Shown here: in pieces, positions 1 to 9,559 of the stretch
Position numbering within the stretch: position 1 is the first letter of the stretch
How the letters are laid out: each line of letters starts with the position of its first letter
Source of the DNA: Simplicispira sp. 125
Lineage (GTDB): Bacteria; Pseudomonadota; Gammaproteobacteria; Burkholderiales; Burkholderiaceae_C
Reading direction: 5' to 3'
Assembly: GCF_003096555.1 (NCBI RefSeq)
Contig: NZ_QEKM01000001.1
Location: forward strand, 1,488,001-1,552,000
Length of the DNA: 64,000 bases
Notes under the pieces: generated by a model
Seen by the model: only the letters and a program-made list of their open reading frames with translations
Told to the model about the DNA's origin: nothing
Database searches by the model: none
Position numbers and translations under genes: made by a program

Positions 1-276
1 TACGGCGACGTCGTCACCGAGCGCCACCGCCACCGCTACGAGGCCAACGTCAACTACCTCGACCAGCTGCGCAAGGCGGGCCTGGTGATCTCGGCGCTGA
101 CGCAGCGCGAGCACCTGACCGAGATCGTCGAGCTGCCCACGAGCGTGCACCCCTGGTACATCGGCGTGCAGTTTCACCCCGAGTTCAAGTCCACGCCCTG
201 GAACGGCCACCCGCTGTTCAACGCCTTCATCAAGGCGGCCGTGGAACACCAGAAGGCCGCCAAGGCCGCAGCGTAA
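1..276 (+). CDS. pyrG: CTP synthase, C-terminal part (cut by window start)
   Basis: The 91 visible residues are the end of the glutamine amidotransferase half of CTP synthase, which makes CTP from UTP, ATP and glutamine-derived ammonia. The stretch [13 protein letters not shown] carries the His and Glu that complete the class I amidotransferase Cys-His-Glu triad; the Cys lies upstream of the window. The frame is open from base 1 and ends at the TAA at 274-276. kdsA follows after 17 bp, the usual order in Burkholderiales, so the genes are probably co-transcribed. The N-terminal synthase domain is not visible. Confidence 0.93.
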   Translation, partial: YGDVVTERHRHRYEANVNYLDQLRKAGLVISALTQREHLTEIVELPTSVHPWYIGVQFHPEFKSTPWNGHPLFNAFIKAAVEHQKAAKAAA

Positions 277-293
277 GCAAAGGAAACACCGCC

Positions 294-1151
294 ATGAAAC
301 TCTGCGGCTTCGACATCGGTCTGGAACACCGCCTCTTCCTCATTGCCGGCCCTTGCGTGATCGAGTCCGAGCAGTTGCAAATGGACGTGGCGGGCCAGCT
401 CAAGGAAATCACTTCCAGCCTGGGCATCCCGTTCATTTTCAAAAGCAGCTTCGACAAAGCCAACCGCTCATCGGGCAGCACCTTTCGGGGCCCAGGCCGA
501 GAGAAAGGCCTGGAGATCCTGGCCAAGATCCGGCGCGAACTGCAGTTGCCCGTGCTCACCGATGTGCACACCGAAGAAGACATCGTCGAGGCGGCCAAGG
601 TAGTGGACGTGCTGCAGACGCCCGCCTTCCTGTGCCGCCAGACGGATTTCATCCGCGCGGTGGCCCAGTCGGGCAAGCCGGTGAACATCAAGAAAGGCCA
701 ATTTCTCGCACCACACGACATGAAGAACGTCATCGACAAGGCCCGGGCTGCCGCCAAGGAAGCAGGGCTCCCCGAGGACAACTTCATGGCCTGCGAGCGC
801 GGCGCCAGCTTTGGCTACAACAACCTGGTGAGCGACATGCGCAGTCTGGCCATCATGCGCGAGACGGGTGCTCCCGTCGTGTTCGACGCCACGCACAGCG
901 TGCAACTGCCTGGCGGCCAGGGCACCAGCAGCGGCGGCCAGCGCGAGATGGTGCCGGTGCTGGCCCGCGCGGCCGTGGCCGTGGGCGTGGCAGGCTTGTT
1001 CATGGAAACGCATCCCGACCCGGCCAACGCCATGAGCGACGGCCCGAATGCCGTTCCCCTGAAACACATGCGTGCGCTGCTGGAAACGCTGCTCGCGCTC
1101 GATGCCGTGACCAAAAAGAACGGCTTTCTCGAAAACAACTTTGGAGCTTGA
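294..1151 (+). CDS. kdsA: 3-deoxy-8-phosphooctulonate (KDO-8-P) synthase
   Basis: This cytosolic enzyme condenses phosphoenolpyruvate with arabinose 5-phosphate to give KDO 8-phosphate, the precursor of the lipopolysaccharide inner core. At 285 aa it is full length. Recognisable stretches are [12 protein letters not shown] near residue 46, [26 protein letters not shown] and [14 protein letters not shown]. The N-terminal [10 protein letters not shown] carries a Cys where the metal-independent E. coli enzyme has Asn. In the known family this marks the metal-dependent class, so I infer a metalloenzyme. An AAGGAAA ribosome-binding site precedes the ATG. The gene sits between pyrG and a DUF1330 gene 2 bp downstream. 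Confidence 0.95.
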   Translation: MKLCGFDIGLEHRLFLIAGPCVIESEQLQMDVAGQLKEITSSLGIPFIFKSSFDKANRSSGSTFRGPGREKGLEILAKIRRELQLPVLTDVHTEEDIVEAAKVVDVLQTPAFLCRQTDFIRAVAQSGKPVNIKKGQFLAPHDMKNVIDKARAAAKEAGLPEDNFMACERGASFGYNNLVSDMRSLAIMRETGAPVVFDATHSVQLPGGQGTSSGGQREMVPVLARAAVAVGVAGLFMETHPDPANAMSDGPNAVPLKHMRALLETLLALDAVTKKNGFLENNFGA

Positions 1152-1153
1152 AC

Positions 1154-1444
1154 ATGCCCAGTGGATACGTCATCGCCAATGTCCGCGTCACCAATCCCGC
1201 GCAGTACGAGGAATACAAAAAGTGGTCCACCGCGGCGTTTACTTCGCACAACGCGGAAATCTGCGTGCGCGGCGGCCAGGTGGAAGTCATGGAAGGCGAT
1301 TGGACGCCCGATCGCGTAGTGATCGCCAAATTCGAAAGCTTTGAAGCAGCCAAAGCCTTCTACCATTCACCCGAGTACGGCAAGGCCCGCGCAGCGCGCG
1401 AGGGCGCGGCCATCATGCGGCTGGTGTGCGTGGAAGGCCTCTGA
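1154..1444 (+). CDS. DUF1330 family protein
   Basis: A 96-aa protein starting at the ATG 2 bp after the kdsA stop codon. It begins MPSGYVIANVRVTNPAQYEE and has the alpha-beta barrel DUF1330 pattern: a first strand with YVIANVRV, a central GGQVEVMEGDW turn and a late FESFEAAKAFYHSPEY helix. DUF1330 proteins are small ferredoxin-fold dimers without an agreed function. The placement between kdsA and eno suggests simple co-transcription and does not reveal a role. Earlier in-frame methionines in a longer reading frame that overlaps kdsA are not credible starts. Confidence 0.88.
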   Translation: MPSGYVIANVRVTNPAQYEEYKKWSTAAFTSHNAEICVRGGQVEVMEGDWTPDRVVIAKFESFEAAKAFYHSPEYGKARAAREGAAIMRLVCVEGL

Positions 1445-1451
1445 AAACCGC

Positions 1452-2815
<1,364 letters not shown>

Positions 2816-2829
2816 CCAGGCAGGCAGCC

Positions 2830-3111
2830 GTGCGCTCCCGTCTCCTGCTGGCCGTGCTGCTGGCCCTTCTGGCAGCCCTGCAGGCCCAGCTTTGGCTGGG
2901 CCGCGGCAGCATTCCGCGCGTTGCGGCCATGCAAAGCCAGTTGGATGAGCAAAAGGCGGCGAACGCACGGGCAGGAGAAGCCAATGAACGCTTGGCTTCC
3001 GAAGTGCATGACCTGAAGGAAGGCCTCGACATGGTCGAGGAAAAGGCCCGCAGCGAGCTGGGCATGGTCAAACAGGGCGAGATCTACGTCCAGTACACCC
3101 CGGCAAGATAG
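2830..3111 (+). CDS. ftsB: Cell division protein FtsB
   Basis: A 93-aa bitopic membrane protein of the divisome FtsQLB complex, which links early and late division proteins and activates septal peptidoglycan synthesis. The N-terminus is one hydrophobic segment (LLLAVLLALLAALQAQLW), followed by a heptad-rich coiled coil (about residues 32-70) and a short C-terminal tail containing ARSELGMVKQGEIYVQY, which matches the FtsB pattern. The start is GTG at 2830, 14 bp after eno. The identification rests on topology, length and eno linkage. Confidence 0.88.
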   Translation: MRSRLLLAVLLALLAALQAQLWLGRGSIPRVAAMQSQLDEQKAANARAGEANERLASEVHDLKEGLDMVEEKARSELGMVKQGEIYVQYTPAR

Positions 3112-3116
3112 AGAAC

Positions 3117-3252
3117 AACCCCCTGTGGCGCTGCGCGCGCCTTCCCCCTCTCGGCTCCGCCGGGAAGGGGGATGCCACCAGCGCCCGAACAGCAGAGTAT
3201 TGGCGGCCCTTGCGCGGTGGCCGCTGGCCTGGGACCGCGCCCATTTCAAGCA
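3117..3252. repeat. GC-rich intergenic repeat element with palindromes
   Basis: The gap between ftsB and hslO holds a dense set of inverted motifs, including CTTCCCCCTCTCGG and its partner CCGGGAAGGGGG, then GCGCGGTGGCCGCTGG. The composition and order resemble a large intergenic element that I recall from Comamonadaceae genomes. No second copy is seen in this window, so the repeat status is inference. It lies between convergent genes and could act as a bidirectional terminator. Confidence 0.4.
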
Positions 3253-3264
3253 ACTGGCTTGGTT

Positions 3265-4266
3265 TCAGTGCAGCGTGGGCGAAGCCGGTGAGTCCTGGGC
3301 CTGTGCCACGGGTGCCGCCGCAAACAGCCCTGCGGCATCCACGGCGTCGAAGTGGTACTGCTGACCACAGAATTCGCACCCTACCTCGATGTTTTCCCGC
3401 TCAGCCAGGATGCTCTCGACCTCGGCCGCACCCAGGCTTTGCAGCATGCGGCCCACGCGCTCGCGCGAGCAAGTGCAGGCAAAGCGCGGGCCGTCCTGGC
3501 CCTGCTGCGGCTCGAAACGCAGGAGCTTCTCTTCCCAGAACAGGCGGCGCAGGATGGTGTCCACATCGAGCGTCAGCAGCTCCTCGCGCGTCAGGCTGGA
3601 GGCCAGGTGCGCGATGCGGTTGTAGTCTTCGTTGCGGCCGATCTGGTCTTCGTTCTCGCTGTGGCTCAGCTGCCCCCCCAGGTTGCCGGTGCCCTTGAGG
3701 GGCATGCGCTGGATCAGCAGGCCCGCCGCCACCTTGTCGTCGGCCGCCAGCACCAGCACGGTGTCGAGTTGCTCGGACTGCAGCATGTAGTGCTGCAACA
3801 CATCGGACAGGCGTTCGAGCTTTTCATGCTGGTCGCCATGCAGCGGCACCACGCCCTGGTAGGGCTGCTGGCCGGGCAGACGGTCTTTCGGGTCGAGCGT
3901 GATGGCGCAGCGCCCGCCGCCGCCCACGTTGACCATCTGGCTCAGGCGCGCACCGTCCTGCACTTCGCCAACGATCGTGGCCGTGGCACGCAAGGACAGA
4001 TCCGACTGCACCTCGGCCACCGCCAGCTTGACGGGGCCGTCGCCAAACACCTGCAGCACCAGCGCGCCGTTGAATTTGATGTTCGACTGCATGAGCACGG
4101 CCGCGGCCGCCATCTCGCCCAGCAGTTCGCGCACCGGCGCCGGATAAGGGCCGGTGGCAGTGTTGCCGGCGCGGCGCGCCAGGATGTCGGTCCAGGCGTC
4201 GGTCAGGCGCACCAGCATGCCGCGCACGGGCAGGCCATCGAAGAGAAACTTGTGAAGTTCAGACAC
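3265..4266 (-). CDS. hslO: Redox-regulated holdase chaperone Hsp33
   Basis: Hsp33 is a cytosolic chaperone switched on by oxidation of a C-terminal zinc centre. The 333-aa protein has the N-terminal start SELHKFLFDGLPVRGMLV and, near the C-terminus, the paired motifs FACTCSRERV (CxC) and GCEFCGQQYHF (CxxC) that bind zinc when reduced. I chose the GTG start at 4266 because it matches the family N-terminus; the frame opens further upstream but the added sequence is unlike Hsp33. It lies 19 bp after the gamma-carbonic-anhydrase gene, which suggests a two-gene operon. Confidence 0.93.
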   Translation of the reverse strand: MSELHKFLFDGLPVRGMLVRLTDAWTDILARRAGNTATGPYPAPVRELLGEMAAAAVLMQSNIKFNGALVLQVFGDGPVKLAVAEVQSDLSLRATATIVGEVQDGARLSQMVNVGGGGRCAITLDPKDRLPGQQPYQGVVPLHGDQHEKLERLSDVLQHYMLQSEQLDTVLVLAADDKVAAGLLIQRMPLKGTGNLGGQLSHSENEDQIGRNEDYNRIAHLASSLTREELLTLDVDTILRRLFWEEKLLRFEPQQGQDGPRFACTCSRERVGRMLQSLGAAEVESILAERENIEVGCEFCGQQYHFDAVDAAGLFAAAPVAQAQDSPASPTLH

Positions 4267-4285
4267 GCAGGGGTTCCAAAAAAAA

Positions 4286-4810
4286 TCAGATGAGCTTGCG
4301 CAGGCCGTTCTTGAAGCGGCGGGCGTTCTCGATGTAATGCAGCGCACTCATGCGCAGGCCATCCATTTGCTCCGGCGTGAGCTGGCGCACCACCTTGGCG
4401 GGGCTCCCGATGATCATGGAACCATCGGGGAACTCTTTCCCCTCGGTGACCAGCGCGCCCGCGCCCACCAGGCAGTTCTTGCCGATCTTGGCGCCATTGA
4501 GCACCACTGCGCCAATGCCGATGAGCGTCTCGTCGCCGATGGTGCAGCCGTGCAGCATCACCTGGTGCCCCACCGTCACGCGCTCACCCACCACCAGGGG
4601 TTTGCCAAAATCGGCATGCAACACGCTGGCATCCTGGATATTGGAGCCCGCGCCGATGGTGATGCTCTCGGTATCACCCCGCACCACTGTGCCGAACCAG
4701 ATGCTGGCGTCCTCGCCCAGCACCACCCGGCCCATCACCTGGGCGCTGTCGGCCACCCAGCTTGAATCGGACACCTGCGGCGCAACGCCGTCGAGTTCAT
4801 AAATTGCCAT
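4286..4810 (-). CDS. Gamma-carbonic anhydrase family protein (hexapeptide repeat)
   Basis: A 174-aa left-handed beta-helix protein of the gamma-carbonic anhydrase / YrdA group. Repeated hexapeptide turns (IGAGSNIQD, VGERVTVGH, IGDETLIGIGAVV, IGKNCLVGAGA) form the helix, and His residues in SVLHADFGKP and VTVGHQVMLHGC match the metal-binding ligands. Many family members have no demonstrated carbonic anhydrase activity, so the reaction is uncertain. It is the upstream gene of a pair with hslO, divergent from the DUF455 gene at 4898. Confidence 0.9.
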   Translation of the reverse strand: MAIYELDGVAPQVSDSSWVADSAQVMGRVVLGEDASIWFGTVVRGDTESITIGAGSNIQDASVLHADFGKPLVVGERVTVGHQVMLHGCTIGDETLIGIGAVVLNGAKIGKNCLVGAGALVTEGKEFPDGSMIIGSPAKVVRQLTPEQMDGLRMSALHYIENARRFKNGLRKLI

Positions 4811-4897
4811 GCAGATAGTTTCCCGAAAAAAAGATGCTGCCTTTGGTTACACAAAGCCGCAGGCTTGCGGCACAGGGCAGCACCTAGAATTGTAAGG

Positions 4898-5701
4898 ATG
4901 GAGCTCCGCCACCGTGCATTGCAGGTCTTGTGTCTTACTGATATTGAGCAAAAAGTGCAGCAAACGCTTGCCATGCAAGCGCAAGCAGCTCTTCTTTCAA
5001 TAGCAGATAACGCGCCTGCGCCACCCACCGAGACACAGGCCTTGCCCGGCCACCCCGAGCGGCCCGAGCTGCGCAGCTACACCGAAATGGCCCGCCGCTC
5101 CCCCGCCACACCGCAAGGGCGTGCCGTGTTGCTGCACGCCATCGCGCACATCGAGTTCAATGCCATCAACCTCGCACTGGACGCCATCTGGCGTTTCGAT
5201 GGCATGCCGCGCCCGTTTTACCTTGACTGGCTTCGCGTGGCAGCCGAAGAAGCGCAACACTTCAGCCTGCTGCGCGCACATTTGCAAAAACAAGGATATG
5301 ACTACGGCGACTTCCCGGCCCACCAGGGGCTGTGGACGCTGTGCGAGAAAACCGCCCACGACGCCACAGCCCGGATGGCCTTGGTGCCCCGTACCATGGA
5401 GGCCCGGGGGCTGGACGCTACCCCCCTCATCCAGCGCAAGCTGCGGCAAGTGGGCACGCCCGATGCCTTGGCGGCGGCCGACATTTTGGATGTGATCCTG
5501 CGCGAGGAAGTGGGCCATGTCGCCATCGGTGACCACTGGTACCGCTGGCTGTGCAAACGCCAGGGCGTGGAACCCGAAGCGCACTATGCGACCCTGATCG
5601 AACATTACCAGGCCCCCCGCCCCAAGCCGCCCCTCAACCGCGCCGCACGCCGCTTGGCGGGCTTCAGCGAAACCGAGTTGCAATGGCTGGAAAGCGCATA
5701 A
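4898..5701 (+). CDS. DUF455 family ferritin-like protein
   Basis: A 267-aa protein with the DUF455 ferritin-like helical core. Possible iron ligands occur in AIAHIEFNAINLAL, VAAEEAQHFSLL, MEARGLDATP and LREEVGHVAIGDHW. The biochemical role of DUF455 is unknown; members are sometimes linked to tRNA hydroxylase-like or ferritin-like chemistry. I chose the ATG at 4898, with AAGG just upstream, over an in-frame start 33 bp earlier. Residues about 16-36 are encoded by a copy of palindromic repeat family 1 (4944-5008), giving a low-complexity QKVQQTLAMQAQAALLS stretch that does not look like part of the domain. Confidence 0.82.
   Translation: MELRHRALQVLCLTDIEQKVQQTLAMQAQAALLSIADNAPAPPTETQALPGHPERPELRSYTEMARRSPATPQGRAVLLHAIAHIEFNAINLALDAIWRFDGMPRPFYLDWLRVAAEEAQHFSLLRAHLQKQGYDYGDFPAHQGLWTLCEKTAHDATARMALVPRTMEARGLDATPLIQRKLRQVGTPDALAAADILDVILREEVGHVAIGDHWYRWLCKRQGVEPEAHYATLIEHYQAPRPKPPLNRAARRLAGFSETELQWLESA
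4944..5008 (-). repeat. Palindromic repeat (family 1) inside the DUF455 gene
   Basis: This is a reverse-orientation copy. Read on the minus strand it runs ATAGC, AGCAGCTTGC-like arm, AGCGTTTGCTGCAC and a poly-T end; on the plus strand the core is AAACGCTTGCCATGCAAGCG. It lies wholly in the 5' part of the DUF455 coding sequence and keeps the frame open. Confidence 0.55.
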
Positions 5702-5770
5702 GACAGCCTGGCCAAGGCAAAGCTTCCTACAATGATCGCCCTAGCCCCTTAGACCACCTCCCTGACACCC

Positions 5771-7051
5771 ATGCCCTCCGACATGCCGAGCCACTCCAGC
5801 TCTGGAAGCTCTGCCCCCTCCTTCCAAGACGACCCACAGCCATCCGTGGCACTCATTGCCCGCCAAGCTATCGTGAACGCTCAGCAGGCCGTGATTGGTT
5901 ACGAGCTTTTCAACCGTTCCCGTACAGGCCCCACGCACACTGCAGCCACGGATGTGGCGCTGGTTTTTACCGCCCTCTCCCATGCCGGTACCGAAGAGCT
6001 GGTGGGCAAGAAGCTGATTTTTGTCAACTGCACGCATGAGAGTTTGACCGGCGGCCACCTGGAGTTGGTGGACCCCGAAAAAGTGGTGCTGGAAATTCCC
6101 CCGCTGGGCCATGTGGCCACAGAGGAGGTCACGACAAGGCTGCCCATCCTCATGGCACTGCGTGAGCGCGGTTTCCATCTGGCGTTCAACCACACGGTGT
6201 TGCAGTCGGCTTATGCCTCCTGGTTGCCCCTGGCCGACTACATTAAATTCGATCTTTCCGCACTGGCCCCCGACCAATTGGCCGTGCTGATCAGCTACGC
6301 CAACCGCCACTCCGAAGCCGACCTGATCGCCGAAAAGGTAGAGACGGCCCAGCAGTACGACATGGCGTCGAGCAAGGGCATACAAATGTTCCAGGGCTAT
6401 TGGTTTGCACGCCCTTCAGTCGTGCAAGCCAAGCTGGTATCACCCTCGCAGGCCAGCATTCTTGAACTCATCAACCTGGTGCGCAAGCAGGCCAGCACCG
6501 ACGCGATCGAAGATGTGCTCAAAAAGGATGCGGGCTTGGCCTTCAACTTGATGCGCCTCATCAACTCGTCGGGGTTTGGCCTCACACGCGAGATCACGTC
6601 TTTCCGCCAGGCAGTCATGCTCATGGGCCTGAAAAAGCTGTTCCGCTGGGCGGCGCTGTTGCTCACCGTCTCGCGCACGGGTGGCCCGCCCTCATCCGTC
6701 GGGCAGACCGCCGTGGTGCGGGGGCGGCTCATGGAACTGTTGGCACTGGAAACCCAGTCCCGCGAAGAAGCCGACGAAGCGTTTGTGGTGGGCATCTTCT
6801 CGCTGCTGGACGCCATGCTGGGCATGCCCATGCCCGCAGCCCTGGACCTGCTGAGCGTGCCCGAGGCCGTCAGCGCGGCGCTGTTGCGCCGTGAAGGCCA
6901 TCTGGGCGATCTGCTGACCCTGGTCAATGCCTGCGAGTCCAGCGATGACGACGCTTTCAACCGGGCGGCCAGCAACGTACATTTGACCAGCCAACAAATC
7001 AACGGCGCACACCTTCAGGCACTGGCCTGGGCCGATCACATCGACGGGTAA
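5771..7051 (+). CDS. EAL-HDOD signalling protein, copy 1
   Basis: A 426-aa cytosolic protein with an N-terminal EAL-like half (about residues 20-215) and a C-terminal HDOD half (about 220-415). The EAL part carries ALIARQAIVNAQQAVIGYEL, YIKFDLSALAP and AEKVETAQQYDMASSKGI plus MFQGYWFARP. The canonical EAL triplet reads YEL, and the metal-binding set looks incomplete, so c-di-GMP hydrolysis is doubtful. The HDOD part has INSSGFGLTREITSFRQA and LGLKKLFRWAALLL-like sequence. Such YuxH/CdgJ-type proteins usually act in motility or stress signalling. A closely related gene follows after 37 bp, so this is a tandem duplication. Confidence 0.88.
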   Translation: MPSDMPSHSSSGSSAPSFQDDPQPSVALIARQAIVNAQQAVIGYELFNRSRTGPTHTAATDVALVFTALSHAGTEELVGKKLIFVNCTHESLTGGHLELVDPEKVVLEIPPLGHVATEEVTTRLPILMALRERGFHLAFNHTVLQSAYASWLPLADYIKFDLSALAPDQLAVLISYANRHSEADLIAEKVETAQQYDMASSKGIQMFQGYWFARPSVVQAKLVSPSQASILELINLVRKQASTDAIEDVLKKDAGLAFNLMRLINSSGFGLTREITSFRQAVMLMGLKKLFRWAALLLTVSRTGGPPSSVGQTAVVRGRLMELLALETQSREEADEAFVVGIFSLLDAMLGMPMPAALDLLSVPEAVSAALLRREGHLGDLLTLVNACESSDDDAFNRAASNVHLTSQQINGAHLQALAWADHIDG

Positions 7052-7088
7052 CGGCCCTAAAATAGCCTCTCAACACCATACCAACCTC

Positions 7089-8354
7089 ATGTCCAGCACG
7101 CCCGAGCAAGCCCTCTCCCCCACCCTTGAGCACGAAAGCGGCGCCGCCTTGATCGCCCGCCAGGCCATCGTGGACGCAGAGCGCTCCGTGTTCGGCTATG
7201 AGTTGTATGACCGCTCCACCGCGCTGGCCACCCACACCGCCGCCAGCGATGCCGCCCTGCTGTTCAACGCACTCTCGCATGGCGACACCGAAGCCTTGGT
7301 GGGCAAGAAAATCATTTTCATCAACTGCACGCACGAAAGCCTGGCGTCCGGCCACCTGGAGTTGATCCACCCCGACAAGGTGGTGCTGGAGGTGCCCACG
7401 CTGCCCGAAGGCGCCAGCCCCGAAGAAATCGAACACGCGGTAGAGCTTTTGACGTCACTGACCAAGCGGGGCTTTCGCTTGGCCTTCAGCCAAAACGTAC
7501 TGCGCCGCGCCTATGTCCAATGGCTGCCCTTGGCCGCATTCATCAAGCTCGACATGATGGCCTTCAAGCCTGAAATGGCAGCGCCGCTGGTGAAATTTGC
7601 ACGCACCAATACCAAGGCAGATCTGGTGGCCGAAAAGGTGGAAACGGCCGAACAGTTCCAGCTCATGGCAGACCTGGGCGTCAAGCTTTTCCAAGGATTC
7701 TGGTTTGCCAAACCTTCCTTGGTCAAGACCAAAACCATCCGTCCGTCTCAGGCCATCATCATCCAATTGATCAACCTGGTGCGCAAACAGGCCACTTCGG
7801 CCGAAATCGAGGACCTTCTCAAGAAGGACCCCACTCTCTCGTTCAACCTGCTGCGCTTCATCAATTCCTCGGGGTTTGGTCTGTCCTGCGAGATCACGTC
7901 GTTCCGCCATGCGGTGATGATCCTGGGCCTGAAAAAGCTGTTCCGCTGGGCCGCCCTGCTGCTCACCACTTCCCGCGCCAGCGGAACCGCCCCCGCCATC
8001 GGAACCACGGCTGTGGTGCGCGGGCGCCTGATGGAATTGCTGGCGCAAGAGATGCTGCCGGCTGAAGAGTGCGACAACGCTTTTGTCGTGGGGGTGTTCT
8101 CGCTGCTCGATGCCATGCTCGGCATTCCTCTGGAGGAAGCCCTTGAATCAGTCGCCCTGCCAGAGCCGGTGCTCGATGCTCTGCTGCACAACAAGGGGAT
8201 TTTTGCTCCCTTCCTGGCCCTGACGAAGGCCTGCGAAAGTGGCGACGAAGCGGCTTTCGCCCACAACACCGAGTTACTGCACCTCTCGAACCACCAGGTG
8301 AACATGGCCCACTTGCAGGCCCTGGCCTGGGCCGATAGCCTCGGCGCAGAATAA
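7089..8354 (+). CDS. EAL-HDOD signalling protein, copy 2
   Basis: A 421-aa paralogue of the preceding gene with the same two-part plan: a degenerate EAL half (ALIARQAIVDAERSVFGYEL, FIKLDMMAFKP, AEKVETAEQFQLMADLGV, FQGFWFAKPS) and an HDOD half (INSSGFGLSCEITSFRHA, MILGLKKLFRWAALLLTTS). The two copies are alike along their whole length, including both domain junctions, but differ most at the extreme N-terminus and in the region around residues 340-390. No enzymatic activity can be assumed. They probably form an operon, followed by a MITE-like repeat and the convergent xerD. Confidence 0.88.
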   Translation: MSSTPEQALSPTLEHESGAALIARQAIVDAERSVFGYELYDRSTALATHTAASDAALLFNALSHGDTEALVGKKIIFINCTHESLASGHLELIHPDKVVLEVPTLPEGASPEEIEHAVELLTSLTKRGFRLAFSQNVLRRAYVQWLPLAAFIKLDMMAFKPEMAAPLVKFARTNTKADLVAEKVETAEQFQLMADLGVKLFQGFWFAKPSLVKTKTIRPSQAIIIQLINLVRKQATSAEIEDLLKKDPTLSFNLLRFINSSGFGLSCEITSFRHAVMILGLKKLFRWAALLLTTSRASGTAPAIGTTAVVRGRLMELLAQEMLPAEECDNAFVVGVFSLLDAMLGIPLEEALESVALPEPVLDALLHNKGIFAPFLALTKACESGDEAAFAHNTELLHLSNHQVNMAHLQALAWADSLGAE

Positions 8355-8372
8355 CGCGCAACAAGCCCCCAT

Positions 8373-8473
8373 ATTCCATTTCCAAATCATTCGCGTCTAG
8401 GCGCGAAGCCGCAGACAGTGCTGCAGCGCGGCAAGGCGAAGCAACAACGACACGGATGATTTAGAAATGGAAT
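8373..8473. repeat. MITE-like 101-bp element, copy A
   Basis: The element starts ATTCCATTTCCAAATCATTC and ends GATGATTTAGAAATGGAAT, giving imperfect terminal inverted repeats of about 24 bp. Between them lie the motifs GGCGCGAAGC, CAGTGCTG and GGCAAGGCGAAGCAACAACG. A second copy of nearly the same length and sequence is at 30480-30581. There is no coding capacity. The right end touches the xerD stop codon, so it may terminate both convergent transcripts. Confidence 0.75.
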
Positions 8474-9444
8474 TACCCTCGGGGATGGTGCTGTGCATGG
8501 ATCTGGCGCAGCCTTTCGCGGGCCACATGGGTATAGATGGTGGTGGTGGAAATGTCGGCATGCCCGAGCAGCAGTTGCACCACACGCAGGTCGGCCCCAT
8601 GGTTGAGCAAATGCGTGGCAAAGGCGTGGCGCAAGGTATGCGGTGACAGCGGCGAAGTAATACCGGCCACCAGCGCATACTTTTTCACGATCATCCAGAA
8701 CATCACGCGCGTCATGCCACTGCCGCGCGCCGTCACAAACAGGTCATCGGTTTGTTGCCCGCCCAGGATAGCGGTGCGCGCGTCGCGCAGATAGGTTTCA
8801 AGCCACTGCTGCGCCACCTCGCCAAACGGCACCAGGCGCTCCTTGCCACCCTTGCCCATGACACGCAGAACGCCTTCGTTCATGCCCACGTTCCAAGTCT
8901 TGAGCATGACCAGTTCGGACACGCGCAAGCCGCTGGCGTACATCAATTCCAGCATGGCGCGGTCGCGCAGTCCCAGCGGGGTGGCAAGGTCGGGCGCACC
9001 CAGCAAGGCCTCCACCTGGGCTTGCGTCAAGGTTTTTGGCACCCGCAGGGGCTGGCGTGCAGACTGCATGCGCACGGTGGGATCGGTGGGGATCTGACGC
9101 TCCCGCAAAGCCCAGCGAAAGAAACGCTTGAAAACCGTCAGACGCCGATTAGCCGTAGTGGCGCGGGTCTGGCTGTGCCGGTGGGAAAAGTAGGCATTCA
9201 GGTCGGCTTCATTGGCCTGCAACACATCCTTGCCGTGGCTGCCCAACCACGCACCCAGCAAGGTGAGATCGCGCCGATAGGCGTCCAGCGTGTTGCGCGA
9301 CAGCCCCTCCTCCAGCCACAACGCATCGACAAAGGCCTGGACAATGGCACGGCTGGCCACTGGGTGCGGCCCGTGTTCTGGAGCGTCAGGTACGGCAGGA
9401 GAAGGCATCACATCGGAAAAAAGCATAGAAAACCGCTCATGCAT
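8473..9444 (-). CDS. xerD: Tyrosine recombinase XerD
   Basis: Site-specific recombinase that, with XerC, resolves chromosome dimers at dif before division. The N-terminal core-binding domain has FVDALWLEEGLSRNTLDAYR, the XerD-type pattern. The catalytic domain shows the Arg in YASGLRVSEL, Lys in MGKGGKERLVP, the HxxR box in SPHTLRHAFATHLL, His in LLGHADISTTTIYTHV and the following Tyr nucleophile. The ATG at 9444 gives 323 aa; ATGs at 9426 and 9408 are equally possible because the extreme N-terminus is not conserved. The stop codon abuts a MITE-like element. Confidence 0.92.
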   Translation of the reverse strand: MHERFSMLFSDVMPSPAVPDAPEHGPHPVASRAIVQAFVDALWLEEGLSRNTLDAYRRDLTLLGAWLGSHGKDVLQANEADLNAYFSHRHSQTRATTANRRLTVFKRFFRWALRERQIPTDPTVRMQSARQPLRVPKTLTQAQVEALLGAPDLATPLGLRDRAMLELMYASGLRVSELVMLKTWNVGMNEGVLRVMGKGGKERLVPFGEVAQQWLETYLRDARTAILGGQQTDDLFVTARGSGMTRVMFWMIVKKYALVAGITSPLSPHTLRHAFATHLLNHGADLRVVQLLLGHADISTTTIYTHVARERLRQIHAQHHPRG

Positions 9445-9559
9445 ACAGCGCAATTCCGGGTAAACCCTTCTGCGGCAAGCAGCGTCCGCAGGCGCGGTCG
9501 CACGGTAACTTGCGTTATTCTGCCCGTTTGGCTTTCACCCTCGAACAGGAGACCTATCC

